This document shows, piece after piece, positions 27,494 to 36,912 of a DNA stretch of 64,000 nucleotides (the first letter of the stretch is position 1; each line of letters begins with the position of its first letter). The translations under genes and the position numbers were made by a program. The notes under the pieces were generated by a model. The model did no database searches. It was not told the DNA's origin and saw only the letters and a program-made list of their open reading frames with translations. The stretch is from an uncultured Flavobacteriaceae bacterium (GTDB lineage: Bacteria; Bacteroidota; Bacteroidia; Flavobacteriales; Flavobacteriaceae): contig CANMWN010000001.1 of assembly GCA_947501625.1 (NCBI GenBank), positions 879,319 to 943,318 of the forward strand, in the 5' to 3' direction.

Positions 27494-28063
27494 TTGAAAA
27501 TTATTCAACTTTATAAAAACGAAGCTCGTCTTATAAAAAGGGCAATCGCTAACAATAGAGAAGCACAAAATGTGCTTTATGAGTTGCATTCACCTAAAAT
27601 GTTAAGTGTTTGTAGATATTATATAAAAGATATTCAGAAAGCCGAAGATGTAATGTTGAATGGTTTTTTTAAAGTGTTTTCTAATTTAAAGAAGTTTCAA
27701 AACAGCGGGAGTTTTGAAGGTTGGATTCGAAAAATAATGATTAGAGAAGCCATTTCTTTTTTACGAACTCAAAAGAACATTGAATTTTCAATAGAAGATG
27801 TTGGAGTTGATGAAACTCCATCAAGTACTATCAATGTTGAACTGGAAGTTTCTGATATTCAGAAATTAATAGATGAACTTCCCGAAGGATATAAAATTGT
27901 GTTTGTGATGTATGCTATTGAAGGTTATAAACATCAAGAAATTTCAGAGATGTTAAATATTTCAGTTGGCACTTCAAAATCACAATTATTTAAAGCACGA
28001 AACATGCTTCAGAAAAAAATTAATCAATTAAATAGAAAAAGTCATGGCGCCATTGAAATATGA
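27494..28063 (+). CDS. ECF-type RNA polymerase sigma factor
   Basis: A 189-residue sigma-70 family protein. Region 2 spans about residues 25-90 (YYIKDIQKAEDVMLNGFFKVF and GSFEGWIRKIMIREAISFL), and region 4 ends the protein (ELPEGYKIVFVMYAIEGYKH, then EISEMLNISVGTSKSQLFKAR). Translation appears to start at TTG 27494, which gives the family N-terminus MKIIQLYKNEARLIKRAI; no ATG serves. It overlaps the next gene, a putative anti-sigma factor, by 20 bases. Confidence 0.9.
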   Translation: MKIIQLYKNEARLIKRAIANNREAQNVLYELHSPKMLSVCRYYIKDIQKAEDVMLNGFFKVFSNLKKFQNSGSFEGWIRKIMIREAISFLRTQKNIEFSIEDVGVDETPSSTINVELEVSDIQKLIDELPEGYKIVFVMYAIEGYKHQEISEMLNISVGTSKSQLFKARNMLQKKINQLNRKSHGAIEI

Positions 28064-28826
28064 AGACAACATGAGAGAAAAGTTGGAGAAGCGTGTGATA
28101 AAACCTTCTACAAGTTCATGGGATAAATTAGCCAATAAATTAGATGAAGCTGAAGAGAAAAAGTCTAAAAAAGGAATTTTGTGGTTTGCAGGAATTGCTG
28201 CAAGTATCATTGGAATTTTATGGGTTTCACTTACGTTAAACTCCTCTGAAAGTATTTATCCAATTGAGCAACAAATAGTTGATACACCAAAAATTAAAAC
28301 TATAGAAAATCAACAAAAAGAGATAATTGATGAAAGCCCAAAGGAATTTATTGTTGATGTTCAAACTAAACCTCAAAAATCACAACCAAAGAAATCAGAA
28401 TCAATTGTTGCAAAGGCAATTGATAAACAAAAGAGTAGAACTAATAATAAAGAAGAAGTAATAGTTGAGAATGCTATTGCAGAGGTTATAGAAACAAAGA
28501 AGATTGAAAAAGTGCAGACCAATTTAATGAGTTTAGATGATGCTGTAAAAAACGAGAATGTTGAGGCAGTTGTCGCTCAAATTGTTGAGTTGAAAGAGCA
28601 AAACAAAGAAATGACCGATGCTGAAATTGATGCTTTGTTAAATAAGGCTCAGGATGAAATAAGATTGAAAAAATTGTACAAAAATAATTCTAAAACGATT
28701 GATGCCATGGCACTACTTCAAGACGTTGAAGCAGATTTGGATAGATCGTTTAGAGAAAAAGTTTTCGAAGCGTTGAAAATTAATTACAAGAATGTAAAAA
28801 CTGCAGTTGCGCAAAGAAATGATTAG
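28044..28826 (+). CDS. Putative anti-sigma factor (membrane protein)
   Basis: A 260-residue protein with a short cytoplasmic N-terminus (EKLEKRVIKPSTSSWDKLAN, about 12-31), one membrane segment (about 49-66, ILWFAGIAASIIGILWVSL) and a long Lys/Glu/Gln-rich periplasmic part. This single-pass layout directly after an ECF sigma gene, with overlapping reading frames, is the usual arrangement for a cognate anti-sigma factor; no classical zinc anti-sigma motif is present. The call rests on context and topology. Confidence 0.68.
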   Translation: MAPLKYEDNMREKLEKRVIKPSTSSWDKLANKLDEAEEKKSKKGILWFAGIAASIIGILWVSLTLNSSESIYPIEQQIVDTPKIKTIENQQKEIIDESPKEFIVDVQTKPQKSQPKKSESIVAKAIDKQKSRTNNKEEVIVENAIAEVIETKKIEKVQTNLMSLDDAVKNENVEAVVAQIVELKEQNKEMTDAEIDALLNKAQDEIRLKKLYKNNSKTIDAMALLQDVEADLDRSFREKVFEALKINYKNVKTAVAQRND

Positions 28827-28854
28827 TTAATTCTATTAAAAGTAACACAAATTT

Positions 28855-29916
28855 ATGGGAACAATTACAAAATATATTGTGCTGATAGCACTAAGTTTAT
28901 GTGCGCAATTTTTAAATGCACAAGAAGGAAATAACAGCGAACAAATAAAACAATTAAAAGAGCAAAAAGAACTCGTTTTAACTGAAGAGCGCGAATATTT
29001 AAAACAAGAAGTTGAAAATATAAATCAACGTTTGTCGGAAGGTGAGTTGACCAGTGAAGAGGCAGAAAAATTAAAGCAAGAAGTTGCTCAAAAAAGAGCG
29101 CTGAATATTGAAAATAGGACTGCGATTATTGAAAATAAAATCTCACTTTTAAGTCGAAATGAAGAAGGGTACAAGGCAAATGATGGTGAAGAATCTCTAG
29201 CTGGAATTCGTGTGAGCGAAGAAGGGTCGCTTATAGGAATAAAGATAAGAGGTAAAAACAAACCTAAGAAATATGATAGACGAACTACGAGTGATTTAGT
29301 TTTTGCAATTGGATTGAACAATGCAATTACTGATGGTGAAAGCTTGGATGATTCTCCGTATAAAATCGGTGGTTCACGATTTTTAGAATTAGGAATTGCT
29401 TGGAAAACGAGAGTGTTTAAAGAATCTAATTTTGTAAGATTGAAATACGGTTTTTCTTTTCAGATGAATGGTTTGAAACCTGAAAACAACCAGTATTTTG
29501 TGATGAATGGAGATCAGACGAACCTTGAAGAATTTCCACATGAGTTGAGAAAATCAAAGTTGTTGATTACCAATTTAGTTTTTCCAGTACACTTTGAATT
29601 TGGACCTTCTAAAAAGATAGAGAAAAAAGAATATTTTAGATATAGTACGACTAATAAATTCAAAATTGGAATTGGAGGTTATGCAGGATTTAATATTGGA
29701 ACTCGCCAAAAACTAAAATATACTGTAGATGGAGATAAGGTGAAAGACAGAATTAAGAGAGATTATAACACTAGTAATTTAGTTTATGGATTGAGTAGTT
29801 ATATTTCATTTGACGATGTTGCATTGTATGCTAAATACGATTTATCTCCACTATTTAAAGATCAAGCAGTAGATCAAAACAATATATCATTAGGACTTAG
29901 ATTTGATATGGATTAA
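28855..29916 (+). CDS. Outer-membrane protein with coiled-coil N-terminus
   Basis: A 353-residue secreted protein. The signal peptide ends near residue 23 (AQFLNAQEG), a charged coiled coil follows (about 28-100, rich in EQLKE-type heptads), and the remainder is beta-barrel-like with the final strand ISLGLRFDMD. It lies 28 bases after the putative anti-sigma gene and ends at a strong terminator. It is probably the envelope output or sensor of the sigma/anti-sigma unit. No named family recognised. Confidence 0.72.
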   Translation: MGTITKYIVLIALSLCAQFLNAQEGNNSEQIKQLKEQKELVLTEEREYLKQEVENINQRLSEGELTSEEAEKLKQEVAQKRALNIENRTAIIENKISLLSRNEEGYKANDGEESLAGIRVSEEGSLIGIKIRGKNKPKKYDRRTTSDLVFAIGLNNAITDGESLDDSPYKIGGSRFLELGIAWKTRVFKESNFVRLKYGFSFQMNGLKPENNQYFVMNGDQTNLEEFPHELRKSKLLITNLVFPVHFEFGPSKKIEKKEYFRYSTTNKFKIGIGGYAGFNIGTRQKLKYTVDGDKVKDRIKRDYNTSNLVYGLSSYISFDDVALYAKYDLSPLFKDQAVDQNNISLGLRFDMD

Positions 29917-29937
29917 TTAATTGAATTGTTGTTGTAT

Positions 29938-29971
29938 AAAAACCCTCTTAAAATTTTAAGAGGGTTTTTTT
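29938..29971 (+). terminator. Strong terminator after the sigma operon
   Basis: Arms AAACCCTCTTAAAA and TTTTAAGAGGGTTT, followed by T-run on the + strand. The left flank is A-rich, so it may also work for minus-strand transcripts from the module to its right. Confidence 0.88.
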
Positions 29972-30023
29972 GATTATAAAAGAATTGTATTTAAAGAAAG
30001 TGGTTTTATAGTTTAATAGAAAA

Positions 30024-30473
30024 CTAGTCACAATTGATTATGCAAGTTTTTGGCAATTGCTTTTTCTCCATATTTTGCGCCGCTCTTTTTTCTAAATAAA
30101 TATATGATTGAGGTGCACAAAAATTTTCAAAAATATCAGTTGGATCAATTCCATTTTTAAATTTTTGAACTCCATTAATTTTTATTGAGAACCCTATTTC
30201 AGAATTTTGATAATAATTAAAAAAATCATTTTTGTCAATTCCACCAACTTCATTGAACTCCTGCCAAAGTTTTTTAGGATTGTTTTGTACAATCTCTTTA
30301 ATTGTAAAAAAACCAATAATTTTCTTTTCTGGAGAAGATGAATAAACAAAAATTTTGTCAACTGGTCTTTTAAAAATTTTTTTTCTAAATTCTACCTTTT
30401 TAGTTCCTGACATAATAGCCTGAGCATAAATTGGTTTAATTGATAATATAACGCTTGTCAAAGTATCCTTCAT
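30024..30473 (-). CDS. ASCH (PUA-like) domain protein
   Basis: A 149-residue protein that is essentially one ASCH domain: SVILSIKPIYAQAIMSGTKK, then VEFRKK (residues about 7-32), then VYSSSPEKKIIGFFTIKEI. ASCH domains have the RNA-binding PUA fold, and E. coli YqfB with this fold hydrolyses N4-acetylcytidine. Whether this protein is an enzyme or a binder is unknown. The ATG overlaps the end of the upstream PIN-GNAT fusion gene by 38 bases, so the two are co-translated. The pair is boxed by terminators, which suggests a self-contained module. Confidence 0.82.
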   Translation of the reverse strand: MKDTLTSVILSIKPIYAQAIMSGTKKVEFRKKIFKRPVDKIFVYSSSPEKKIIGFFTIKEIVQNNPKKLWQEFNEVGGIDKNDFFNYYQNSEIGFSIKINGVQKFKNGIDPTDIFENFCAPQSYIYLEKRAAQNMEKKQLPKTCIINCD

Positions 30474-31941
30474 TATTTAGTTTGATGTAATCAGTTTCTT
30501 TTAGTTCAGTTATTGTTTGTAGTTTATTTTTAAAACTATCAATTGTTTTAATTTTTGGCAAACTAATATTTTTTTTCAAATATGCTATTAATCTAAATGT
30601 AATAACATGTAATTCACCTTTTTCTTTTAACCACTTTCTTAATTCTATTTCTGTAAAGACTGTTTTTTTTCTTACAATATTCCATAACTTTTCAAAGTCG
30701 TTAACAATTTCAATACTTTCTAAAATCCCAAAAGGTTCAATTACTTGATTTATTTTGGATGAGTAAAAAAATAGTAAATCGCCTTTTTTTGGCTTTTTAT
30801 TTTTTGAATTTGAAATATACGCTTTTATAATTGTATTGCCTTGAATTTCATTAATACTATCTGGTGCTTTATCGAATAGAGTAGGAGGTCTTAACTTGCC
30901 ATCCTTAAATAAAGAACCATAAAAATCTGGACGTATCGGAATTACATATTTTTTAACATTTGAGTTATTCAAATAAAAAGGATGAGCTGTAATATTATTT
31001 TCTAAAATATTCATTTTATCTTTATCTAAACATTTTATCATTCGAATTTCTAATAATCCTTGACTATTCTTAAATTCATCACGATAAAATCCAAATGTTT
31101 CTAGTAGTTTTATTAGATGTATTTGTTTGTCGTAAACTGTAAGATATAAATATTTGATTTTTCGATTAATACATAATTCAAACATTTTATTTAAAAAAAG
31201 TTCACCTAGTTTTATGCCAAAAGCAGTATCATCTACTTTTAAAGTACAAATTTTGAGTGCTTGATCAAAAATACTTGGTATTTGATGGTCTTCTACTTTT
31301 TCTAAATTATATATTAGTATTGCTTGTAAATTATCTTCAACGATTAGCGTATAACACTTTCTATTTTTTGCAGCACATTTTTGCAGCCATTTGTTAAATT
31401 CAATTTCTCCATAATCTTCTCTTAGACTATCAAAAAAGACACTATTAAACTTTGATTCTATTTCTCGAATACTGTGTTCACGAAGTATAGGATGTGATGG
31501 TATTTTAAAGGTAAACTGTTCTTGAAGGAGATTTAACGCTTGGTCAATAGTCAAAACTTTATCACTTAAGTTTATTTTTTTTGCATTTTTATGAATTCCT
31601 TTGTCTTGAGTAACAAAAACATCAACAAATTCTTTTTTTAATTGGAAAAGTTGCTTGTTATCAATTTCGTCGTTTATTTTATTGTTTTTTAAATTAGAAG
31701 TAAATTCTAATGTAGGCTTAGCATAATCTTGTAAGGATTGATATTTATTTAGCTTGGAAAATATTATTTCTTTTCGTTTGTTGTCTTTATCTCTGCCTAC
31801 ATCAATCGGTATTGCTTTTGGATGATAAACTATTTCACAATCATTTGTTATAGCAATTCTATAGAATTCAGAGAATGTTTCCGTAATTACTCGATTGTCT
31901 TCAAGTTCAATTAGAATGTTAGTGTCTATTAATATTCTCAA
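30436..31941 (-). CDS. PIN nuclease-GNAT acetyltransferase-PUA/EVE-like fusion
   Basis: A 501-residue three-domain protein. Residues about 1-140 form a PIN ribonuclease-like domain with D6 in LIDTNIL, E12 or E14 nearby, and the third acidic site D113 in FVTQDKGIHKN. Residues about 155-310 look like a GNAT acyltransferase: the acetyl-CoA loop region is at FGIKLGELFLNKMFELC (241-257) and the closing LIKLLETFGFYRDEF at 276-290. Residues about 315-501 resemble an EVE/ASCH PUA-like domain (VIPIRPDFYGSLF, and KKPKKGDLLFFYSSK). The PIN calls are clear, the GNAT call good, and the last domain less certain. It overlaps the ASCH gene downstream. Confidence 0.75.
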   Translation of the reverse strand: MRILIDTNILIELEDNRVITETFSEFYRIAITNDCEIVYHPKAIPIDVGRDKDNKRKEIIFSKLNKYQSLQDYAKPTLEFTSNLKNNKINDEIDNKQLFQLKKEFVDVFVTQDKGIHKNAKKINLSDKVLTIDQALNLLQEQFTFKIPSHPILREHSIREIESKFNSVFFDSLREDYGEIEFNKWLQKCAAKNRKCYTLIVEDNLQAILIYNLEKVEDHQIPSIFDQALKICTLKVDDTAFGIKLGELFLNKMFELCINRKIKYLYLTVYDKQIHLIKLLETFGFYRDEFKNSQGLLEIRMIKCLDKDKMNILENNITAHPFYLNNSNVKKYVIPIRPDFYGSLFKDGKLRPPTLFDKAPDSINEIQGNTIIKAYISNSKNKKPKKGDLLFFYSSKINQVIEPFGILESIEIVNDFEKLWNIVRKKTVFTEIELRKWLKEKGELHVITFRLIAYLKKNISLPKIKTIDSFKNKLQTITELKETDYIKLNNEGYFDKRYIIN

Positions 31942-32026
31942 ATTATAATTAATTTAAATTGCAACTAACACTTAAATATATGGTTTGTTGATAAGCGAAT
32001 TTAGATTTTTATTAATTAAGAAACAA

Positions 32027-32054
32027 AAAACCCAAAACAATTGTTTTGGGTTTT
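32027..32054. terminator. Bidirectional terminator at the end of sucAB
   Basis: A perfect 28-base palindrome with 14-base arms (AAAACCCAAAACAA and its complement), flanked by A and T runs. It ends the sucAB transcript on the minus strand and insulates the neighbouring PIN-GNAT module. Confidence 0.85.
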
Positions 32055-32068
32055 GATATTTATTTCAA

Positions 32069-32092
32069 TTCACTTCGACTCCGCTCAGTGAA
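32069..32092. repeat. REP-like palindromic element
   Basis: TTCACT and AGTGAA flank the core TCGACTCCGCTC. This GC-rich word stands out from the AT-rich surroundings and matches a short palindrome I recall as scattered between genes in many Flavobacteriia and other genomes. I saw only this copy in the window. Confidence 0.5.
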
Positions 32093-32101
32093 CTGTTTTG
32101 C

Positions 32102-33307
32102 CTACATTTCTAATGCTTTTTTAGTATCGTTGTCCATCAACAATTCTAAAGGATTTTCTAGCGCTTCTTTCACAGCCACTAAGAATCCAACTGACTCTTT
32201 ACCATCAATAATTCTATGGTCATATGACAAGGCAACATACATAATCGGTTGTATCACTACTTCTCCGTCAACAGCCATAGGACGATTTACAATATTATGC
32301 ATTCCTAAAATGGCACTTTGCGGAGGATTGATAATTGGCGTTGATAACATAGAACCAAATACACCACCATTGGTAATCGTGAATGTTCCGCCAGTCATTT
32401 CGTCAACCGTAATTTGACCGTCACGTGCACGAATTGCTAAACGTTTTACTTCGCTTTCTACACCTCTAAACGTAAGATCTTGTGCATCTCTTATTACAGG
32501 AACCATCAACCCTTTTGGTCCAGAAACGGCGATAGAAATATCTTGGAAGTCATAAGACACCATTTCTTTTCCATCAATCATTGAGTTCACTGCAGGATAC
32601 ATTTGTAAGGCTCTTACACAGGCTTTGGTAAAGAAAGACATAAAACCTAAACTTACTCCGTGCTTTGCTTTAAAATCTTCTTTAAATTCTTTTCGTAAAT
32701 CAAAGATTGGCTGCATGTTCACTTCGTTAAACGTCGTTAACATTGCCGTGTCATTTTTTACAGAAACTAAACGCTCAGCTACTTTACGACGCAACATTGA
32801 TAGTTTTTTACGCGAAACTCCACGAGGTTCACTTGATGGAGGAGTTCCCATTGAAGGAACTGCTTTGATAGCATCTTCTTTGGTTATTCTTCCGTCTTTT
32901 CCAGTTCCTTTTATGCTTTTAGCATCCATTCCTTTTTCTGCCAATATCTTTTTAGCAGCAGGAGAAGCCGAACCAGTAGCATAGGTTTTTGCTTCAGATT
33001 TTACAACTTCTTTTTTCTCTTCTTTTGGAGTGTCAACTTTCTTTGTAGCAGCAGCCCCTTCAGGCTTTTTAGCGTCCATATCAATTAGACAAACCACTGC
33101 GCCAACAGCGACAGCATCACCTTCTTCAGCTTTTAAAGTGATAATTCCACTTTCTTCGGCAGGTAATTCTAAGGTAGCTTTGTCAGAGTCAACTTCGGCA
33201 ATTGCTTGGTCTTTTTCTACATAATCGCCATCTTCTACAAGCCAAGTTGCTATTTCAACTTCTGTGATTGATTCTCCTGGTGAAGGAACTTTCATTTCTA
33301 AAATCAT
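32102..33307 (-). CDS. sucB: Dihydrolipoyllysine-residue succinyltransferase (2-OGDH E2)
   Basis: The E2 core of the 2-oxoglutarate dehydrogenase complex, transferring succinyl groups to CoA in the TCA cycle. The lipoyl domain is residues about 1-77, with the lipoylated lysine in [11 protein letters not shown] charged Ala/Lys-rich linker follows, then a peripheral-subunit-binding domain ([20 protein letters not shown]). The catalytic domain ends in the conserved [15 protein letters not shown], carrying the active-site histidine. It follows sucA by 17 bases. Confidence 0.96.
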   Translation of the reverse strand: MILEMKVPSPGESITEVEIATWLVEDGDYVEKDQAIAEVDSDKATLELPAEESGIITLKAEEGDAVAVGAVVCLIDMDAKKPEGAAATKKVDTPKEEKKEVVKSEAKTYATGSASPAAKKILAEKGMDAKSIKGTGKDGRITKEDAIKAVPSMGTPPSSEPRGVSRKKLSMLRRKVAERLVSVKNDTAMLTTFNEVNMQPIFDLRKEFKEDFKAKHGVSLGFMSFFTKACVRALQMYPAVNSMIDGKEMVSYDFQDISIAVSGPKGLMVPVIRDAQDLTFRGVESEVKRLAIRARDGQITVDEMTGGTFTITNGGVFGSMLSTPIINPPQSAILGMHNIVNRPMAVDGEVVIQPIMYVALSYDHRIIDGKESVGFLVAVKEALENPLELLMDNDTKKALEM

Positions 33308-33324
33308 CGTACTAATTTTTAGTT

Positions 33325-36063
33325 TTATTTATTGGCAGTATTGAAAATACTATCTATAACTCTTTTTTGTCTTCTCTTATCTCTTGCGCTAGATCCTGGA
33401 GCAGGCACTGCTGCAAATGGCCTAGAAGCACATTCTAATTTTACTAGGTCAAATCGTTGAAGCATATAACTCCAAGCACCCATATTCTTAGGCTCTTCTT
33501 GTGCCCAAACGTAGTTTTCTACATTTGGATATCTATCTATTACTTTCTGAATTTTTTCTAGATGCAATGGGAATAATTGCTCAATTCTTACCAATGCGAT
33601 ATCATCTCTTTCTAGTTTTTCTCTTTCGGCTTCTAAATCATAATAGAATTTACCAGTACAGAACACTAGTTTTTTAACATTCTTTGGGTTAATTGTATCA
33701 TCAATTACCTCTTCAAATTGTCCATCAGAAAGATCTTCCATAGTAGAAATTGCCTTTGGATGTCTCAACAAACTTTTAGGTGTTAAAACAATTAGAGGTT
33801 TTCTAAAATCACGTTTCATTTGACGACGTAATAAGTGGAAAAAATTTGCTGGAGTAGTACAATCAGCAACCGTCATATTATCTACTGCACACAATTGTAA
33901 ATAACGCTCCATTCTTGCTGATGAATGTTCTGAACCTTGACTTTCGTATCCGTGAGGAAGTAAAACAACGATTCCGTTTTGAAGTTTCCATTTATCTTCG
34001 GCAGCCGATAAATATTGGTCAAAAATAATTTGTGCACCGTTAGAGAAATCACCAAATTGTGCTTCCCATATGGTTAAGGTATTTGGATTAGCCATGGCAT
34101 AGCCATAATCAAATCCTAAAACACCATACTCTGACAATAAAGAATTGTAAATATACATTTGCCCTTTATTTGCAGGATTGGTATTCAATAAATTTATTCT
34201 TTCCTCCGATATTTCATCACGCAAAATAGCGTGTCGATGACTGAACGTTCCTCTCTCTACATCTTGTCCAGAAATACGAACATCATAACCTTCTTCTAAT
34301 AAGCTACCATAAGCCAATGTTTCTGCCATTCCCCAATCTAATGTATTGGTTTCAAAAGCCATTTTTGCTCTTCCAGCCAAAATTCTTTCTGCTTTTCTAA
34401 CAAATTTAACTCCGTCAGGAACGGTTGAAATTACTTTTGCAATGTTTTTTAAATTAGTTGTTGGATAGGTACTGTCAACATTTTTTAAAAGACCATCTAT
34501 TCGTTGGCGATTAAAATCTGTCCAACGCTCTTGCATAAATTCTCTAACTTTTGAAGAAGTAGACTCTTTAGACTTTGTGTAATTTTCTTCTAGTTTTTGT
34601 TTAAACTCAGCAACAATATTTTTTGAATATGAAGCATCAATTACATTTTGAGCAATCAATTTATCGGAATAAATTTTTAACGGATTGTCATGTTTAGCAA
34701 TTGCTTTATAAAGTTTTGGTTGTGTAAATCTTGGTTCATCTCCTTCATTGTGACCATATTTTCTATAACCCAATAAATCTATATACACGTCTTTCTTAAA
34801 TTTCATTCGATATTTAAGAGCCAAATCCATTGCATGAACAACTGCCTCCGCATCATCGGCATTGACATGTAAAACTGGTGACAAAGTAACTTTAGCAACA
34901 TCAGTACAGTAAGTGCTTGAACGCGCATCTAAATAATTGGTAGTAAATCCTATTTGGTTATTTACAACAATATGAATAGTTCCGCCAGTTTTATATCCAT
35001 TTAGTTGACTCATTTGAGCCACTTCGTAAACAATTCCTTGACCAGCAATTGCTGCATCTCCATGAACGACAATTGGCAATATTTTTGAGTCGTCTCCCTG
35101 ATAATCTTGATCAATTTTTGCTCTTGTAATCCCTTCAGCAACAGGAGCTACAGTTTCTAAATGCGAAGGATTTGGAACCAAATTCATTTTGATAGTTTTA
35201 CCATTTTTATAGGTTTTATCTAAAGTTAAACCTAAATGGTATTTGACATCACCATCAATGTTTTGATCTTCAAAGTCTTTTCCTTCAAACTCACTAAACA
35301 TTTCATGATATGGTTTTCTAAATATATTTACCAAAGTATTTAAACGACCTCTATGAGCCATTCCTAATACACATTCTTTTACTCCGTAGTTTTCTACCGA
35401 GTTATATAAAGCAACACTAATTGCAGGAATAAGCGATTCTCCACCTTCAAGTGAAAAACGTTTTTGACCTACATATTTGGTTTGTAAAAAACTTTCAAAA
35501 GTTACAGCTTGGTTTAATTTAGATAGTAAATATTTTTTTGTTTCAACGGAATATGATGGATGGTTATCATTATCATTCAACTCATTTTGCCACCATTTAA
35601 TTACTTCCGGATTACGAATATACATGTATTCAACACCTATTGAGTCACAATATATTTGTTCAAGATGATGAACAATATTTTGGAGTGATGTATTCCCAAG
35701 CCCTAAAACTTCACCAGCATTAAAATAAGTTTCTAAATCATCATTTGATAAGCCAAAATTTGTAATATCAAGAGTAGGAGTATAAGTTCTTCTATTTCTT
35801 ACAGGATTTGTTTTGGTAAATAAATGCCCTCTAGTTCTATAACTATTTATCAAATCTAAAATTTGAAATTCTTTATGAACATGTTGAGGGATTTCTACAG
35901 CAACTTCTTCTCCAGTAATATCATAATTTTCATTGGCTAAATCATACCCTTGAAAAAAACTTCTCCAACTTGGCTCAATAGCATCTGGATTTGAAAGGTA
36001 TTGCTCGTATAAATCGGCAATAAAACCAGTATGTGCAGCATTTAAAAATGAAAATCTATCCAT
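33325..36063 (-). CDS. sucA: 2-oxoglutarate dehydrogenase E1 component
   Basis: The 912-residue thiamine-diphosphate E1 subunit decarboxylates 2-oxoglutarate. N-terminal E1 signature [19 protein letters not shown] is followed by the cofactor-binding half with [27 protein letters not shown] and NNQIGFTTN, and the C-terminal transketolase-like half with HRHAILRDE and [19 protein letters not shown]. It has a -7 element about 40 bases upstream and forms an operon with sucB. Confidence 0.97.
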   Translation of the reverse strand: MDRFSFLNAAHTGFIADLYEQYLSNPDAIEPSWRSFFQGYDLANENYDITGEEVAVEIPQHVHKEFQILDLINSYRTRGHLFTKTNPVRNRRTYTPTLDITNFGLSNDDLETYFNAGEVLGLGNTSLQNIVHHLEQIYCDSIGVEYMYIRNPEVIKWWQNELNDNDNHPSYSVETKKYLLSKLNQAVTFESFLQTKYVGQKRFSLEGGESLIPAISVALYNSVENYGVKECVLGMAHRGRLNTLVNIFRKPYHEMFSEFEGKDFEDQNIDGDVKYHLGLTLDKTYKNGKTIKMNLVPNPSHLETVAPVAEGITRAKIDQDYQGDDSKILPIVVHGDAAIAGQGIVYEVAQMSQLNGYKTGGTIHIVVNNQIGFTTNYLDARSSTYCTDVAKVTLSPVLHVNADDAEAVVHAMDLALKYRMKFKKDVYIDLLGYRKYGHNEGDEPRFTQPKLYKAIAKHDNPLKIYSDKLIAQNVIDASYSKNIVAEFKQKLEENYTKSKESTSSKVREFMQERWTDFNRQRIDGLLKNVDSTYPTTNLKNIAKVISTVPDGVKFVRKAERILAGRAKMAFETNTLDWGMAETLAYGSLLEEGYDVRISGQDVERGTFSHRHAILRDEISEERINLLNTNPANKGQMYIYNSLLSEYGVLGFDYGYAMANPNTLTIWEAQFGDFSNGAQIIFDQYLSAAEDKWKLQNGIVVLLPHGYESQGSEHSSARMERYLQLCAVDNMTVADCTTPANFFHLLRRQMKRDFRKPLIVLTPKSLLRHPKAISTMEDLSDGQFEEVIDDTINPKNVKKLVFCTGKFYYDLEAEREKLERDDIALVRIEQLFPLHLEKIQKVIDRYPNVENYVWAQEEPKNMGAWSYMLQRFDLVKLECASRPFAAVPAPGSSARDKRRQKRVIDSIFNTANK

Positions 36064-36102
36064 ATTTTGTTTTGTAACGTATCGTTTTAATTAAAACAAA
36101 AG

Positions 36103-36110
36103 CAAAAATA
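36103..36110 (-). promoter_or_regulatory. -7 element for sucAB
   Basis: Minus strand TATTTTTG, an exact TAnnTTTG match, about 40 bases before the sucA ATG. The -33 element is unclear. Confidence 0.48.
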
Positions 36111-36176
36111 CGATTTTTACTAAAAAAGAGATAGTTTTTTTAGACGGAATTATTATCTAATTTTTTTAAAATTTTA

Positions 36177-36207
36177 TTTGGCAGAAGTCTAAAAAGATAT
36201 ATATTTG
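36177..36207 (+). promoter_or_regulatory. Full promoter of tRNA-Asn
   Basis: TTTG at 36177-36180, 19 bases, then TATATTTG at 36200-36207: both elements match the Bacteroidota consensus at ideal spacing. It lies 27 bases before the mature tRNA 5' end and is the best promoter in the window. Confidence 0.8.
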
Positions 36208-36234
36208 CACACCGAATTAAAAAATCGGTTACAT

Positions 36235-36308
36235 TCCTCCTTAGCTCAGTTGGTTAGAGCATCTGACTGTTAATCAGAGGGTCCTTGGTTCGAGCCCAAG
36301 AGGAGGAG
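36235..36308 (+). tRNA. tRNA-Asn (GTT anticodon)
   Basis: A 74-base cloverleaf. The acceptor arms are TCCTCCT and AGGAGGA with discriminator G. The D stem is GCTC/GAGC, the anticodon stem TCTGA/TCAGA encloses loop CTGTTAA with anticodon GTT at 36269-36271, and the T arm carries GGTTCGAGCC. CCA is not encoded. Confidence 0.97.
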
Positions 36309-36318
36309 CAACAAAAAA

Positions 36319-36347
36319 GCCTTTACAATTTTGTAGAGGCTTTTTTT
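36319..36347 (+). terminator. Terminator of the tRNA-Asn transcript
   Basis: GCCTTTACA and TGTAGAGGC pair (one wobble) around ATTT, followed by seven T, eleven bases after the tRNA. Confidence 0.88.
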
Positions 36348-36475
36348 AGTTTTGATAATTCACATTTTTTTCTTTAATTAGCAATCCCAAAATTTACAAG
36401 ACTCCTCTTACTGTAAATTTATACCCCCCTTTTTTTAGATTAAATCAACCCAACGATTTTAAAATTTAAGTTTAT

Positions 36476-36901
36476 ATGCGAATTAAAATTTTAATGTTGA
36501 TTGGAATGTTTTGTTTTTCATCAACGGTTTTGGGTCAAGAAATTGGGAGTGTTGTAAATGGAATTCATAGTGTTACTTTATTAAAGTCTGATAATTATTA
36601 TGCCTGTGTTTATTCAGATTCTAATTCAGAAGTGAATTCTCACAAATCGTTTAACTTTCCTATCAAAGAAACTGTATATAAAATTATCATGGATGGTTTT
36701 GCTATCTATAATAATCATCAAGTATTTGTGCAAATGAACGAACAAACAATTGTGAAGTTTGAATATAAAATCATTAATGGGGAATTGAAACTAAAAATAA
36801 ATCATAACGATTTGTTCAATAAAACTATTGGAACAAGTACTTACTTGACTAAAGCGCAAGTTAAAAGTCTTTTTGGGGAAGAAAAACAGAGTTTTGGTTA
36901 G
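36476..36901 (+). CDS. Hypothetical secreted protein
   Basis: A 141-residue protein not recognised. It has a signal peptide, MRIKILMLIGMFCFSSTVLG, then a predicted mostly beta region with an internal YYACVYSDSNSEVNSHKSF stretch. No lipobox, so it should be free in the periplasm or exported. The 50 bases before the gene contain a run of six C followed by seven T (36427-36439). It faces the VOC gene convergently. Confidence 0.65.
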   Translation: MRIKILMLIGMFCFSSTVLGQEIGSVVNGIHSVTLLKSDNYYACVYSDSNSEVNSHKSFNFPIKETVYKIIMDGFAIYNNHQVFVQMNEQTIVKFEYKIINGELKLKINHNDLFNKTIGTSTYLTKAQVKSLFGEEKQSFG

Positions 36902-36912
36902 AGAAAATTGGT

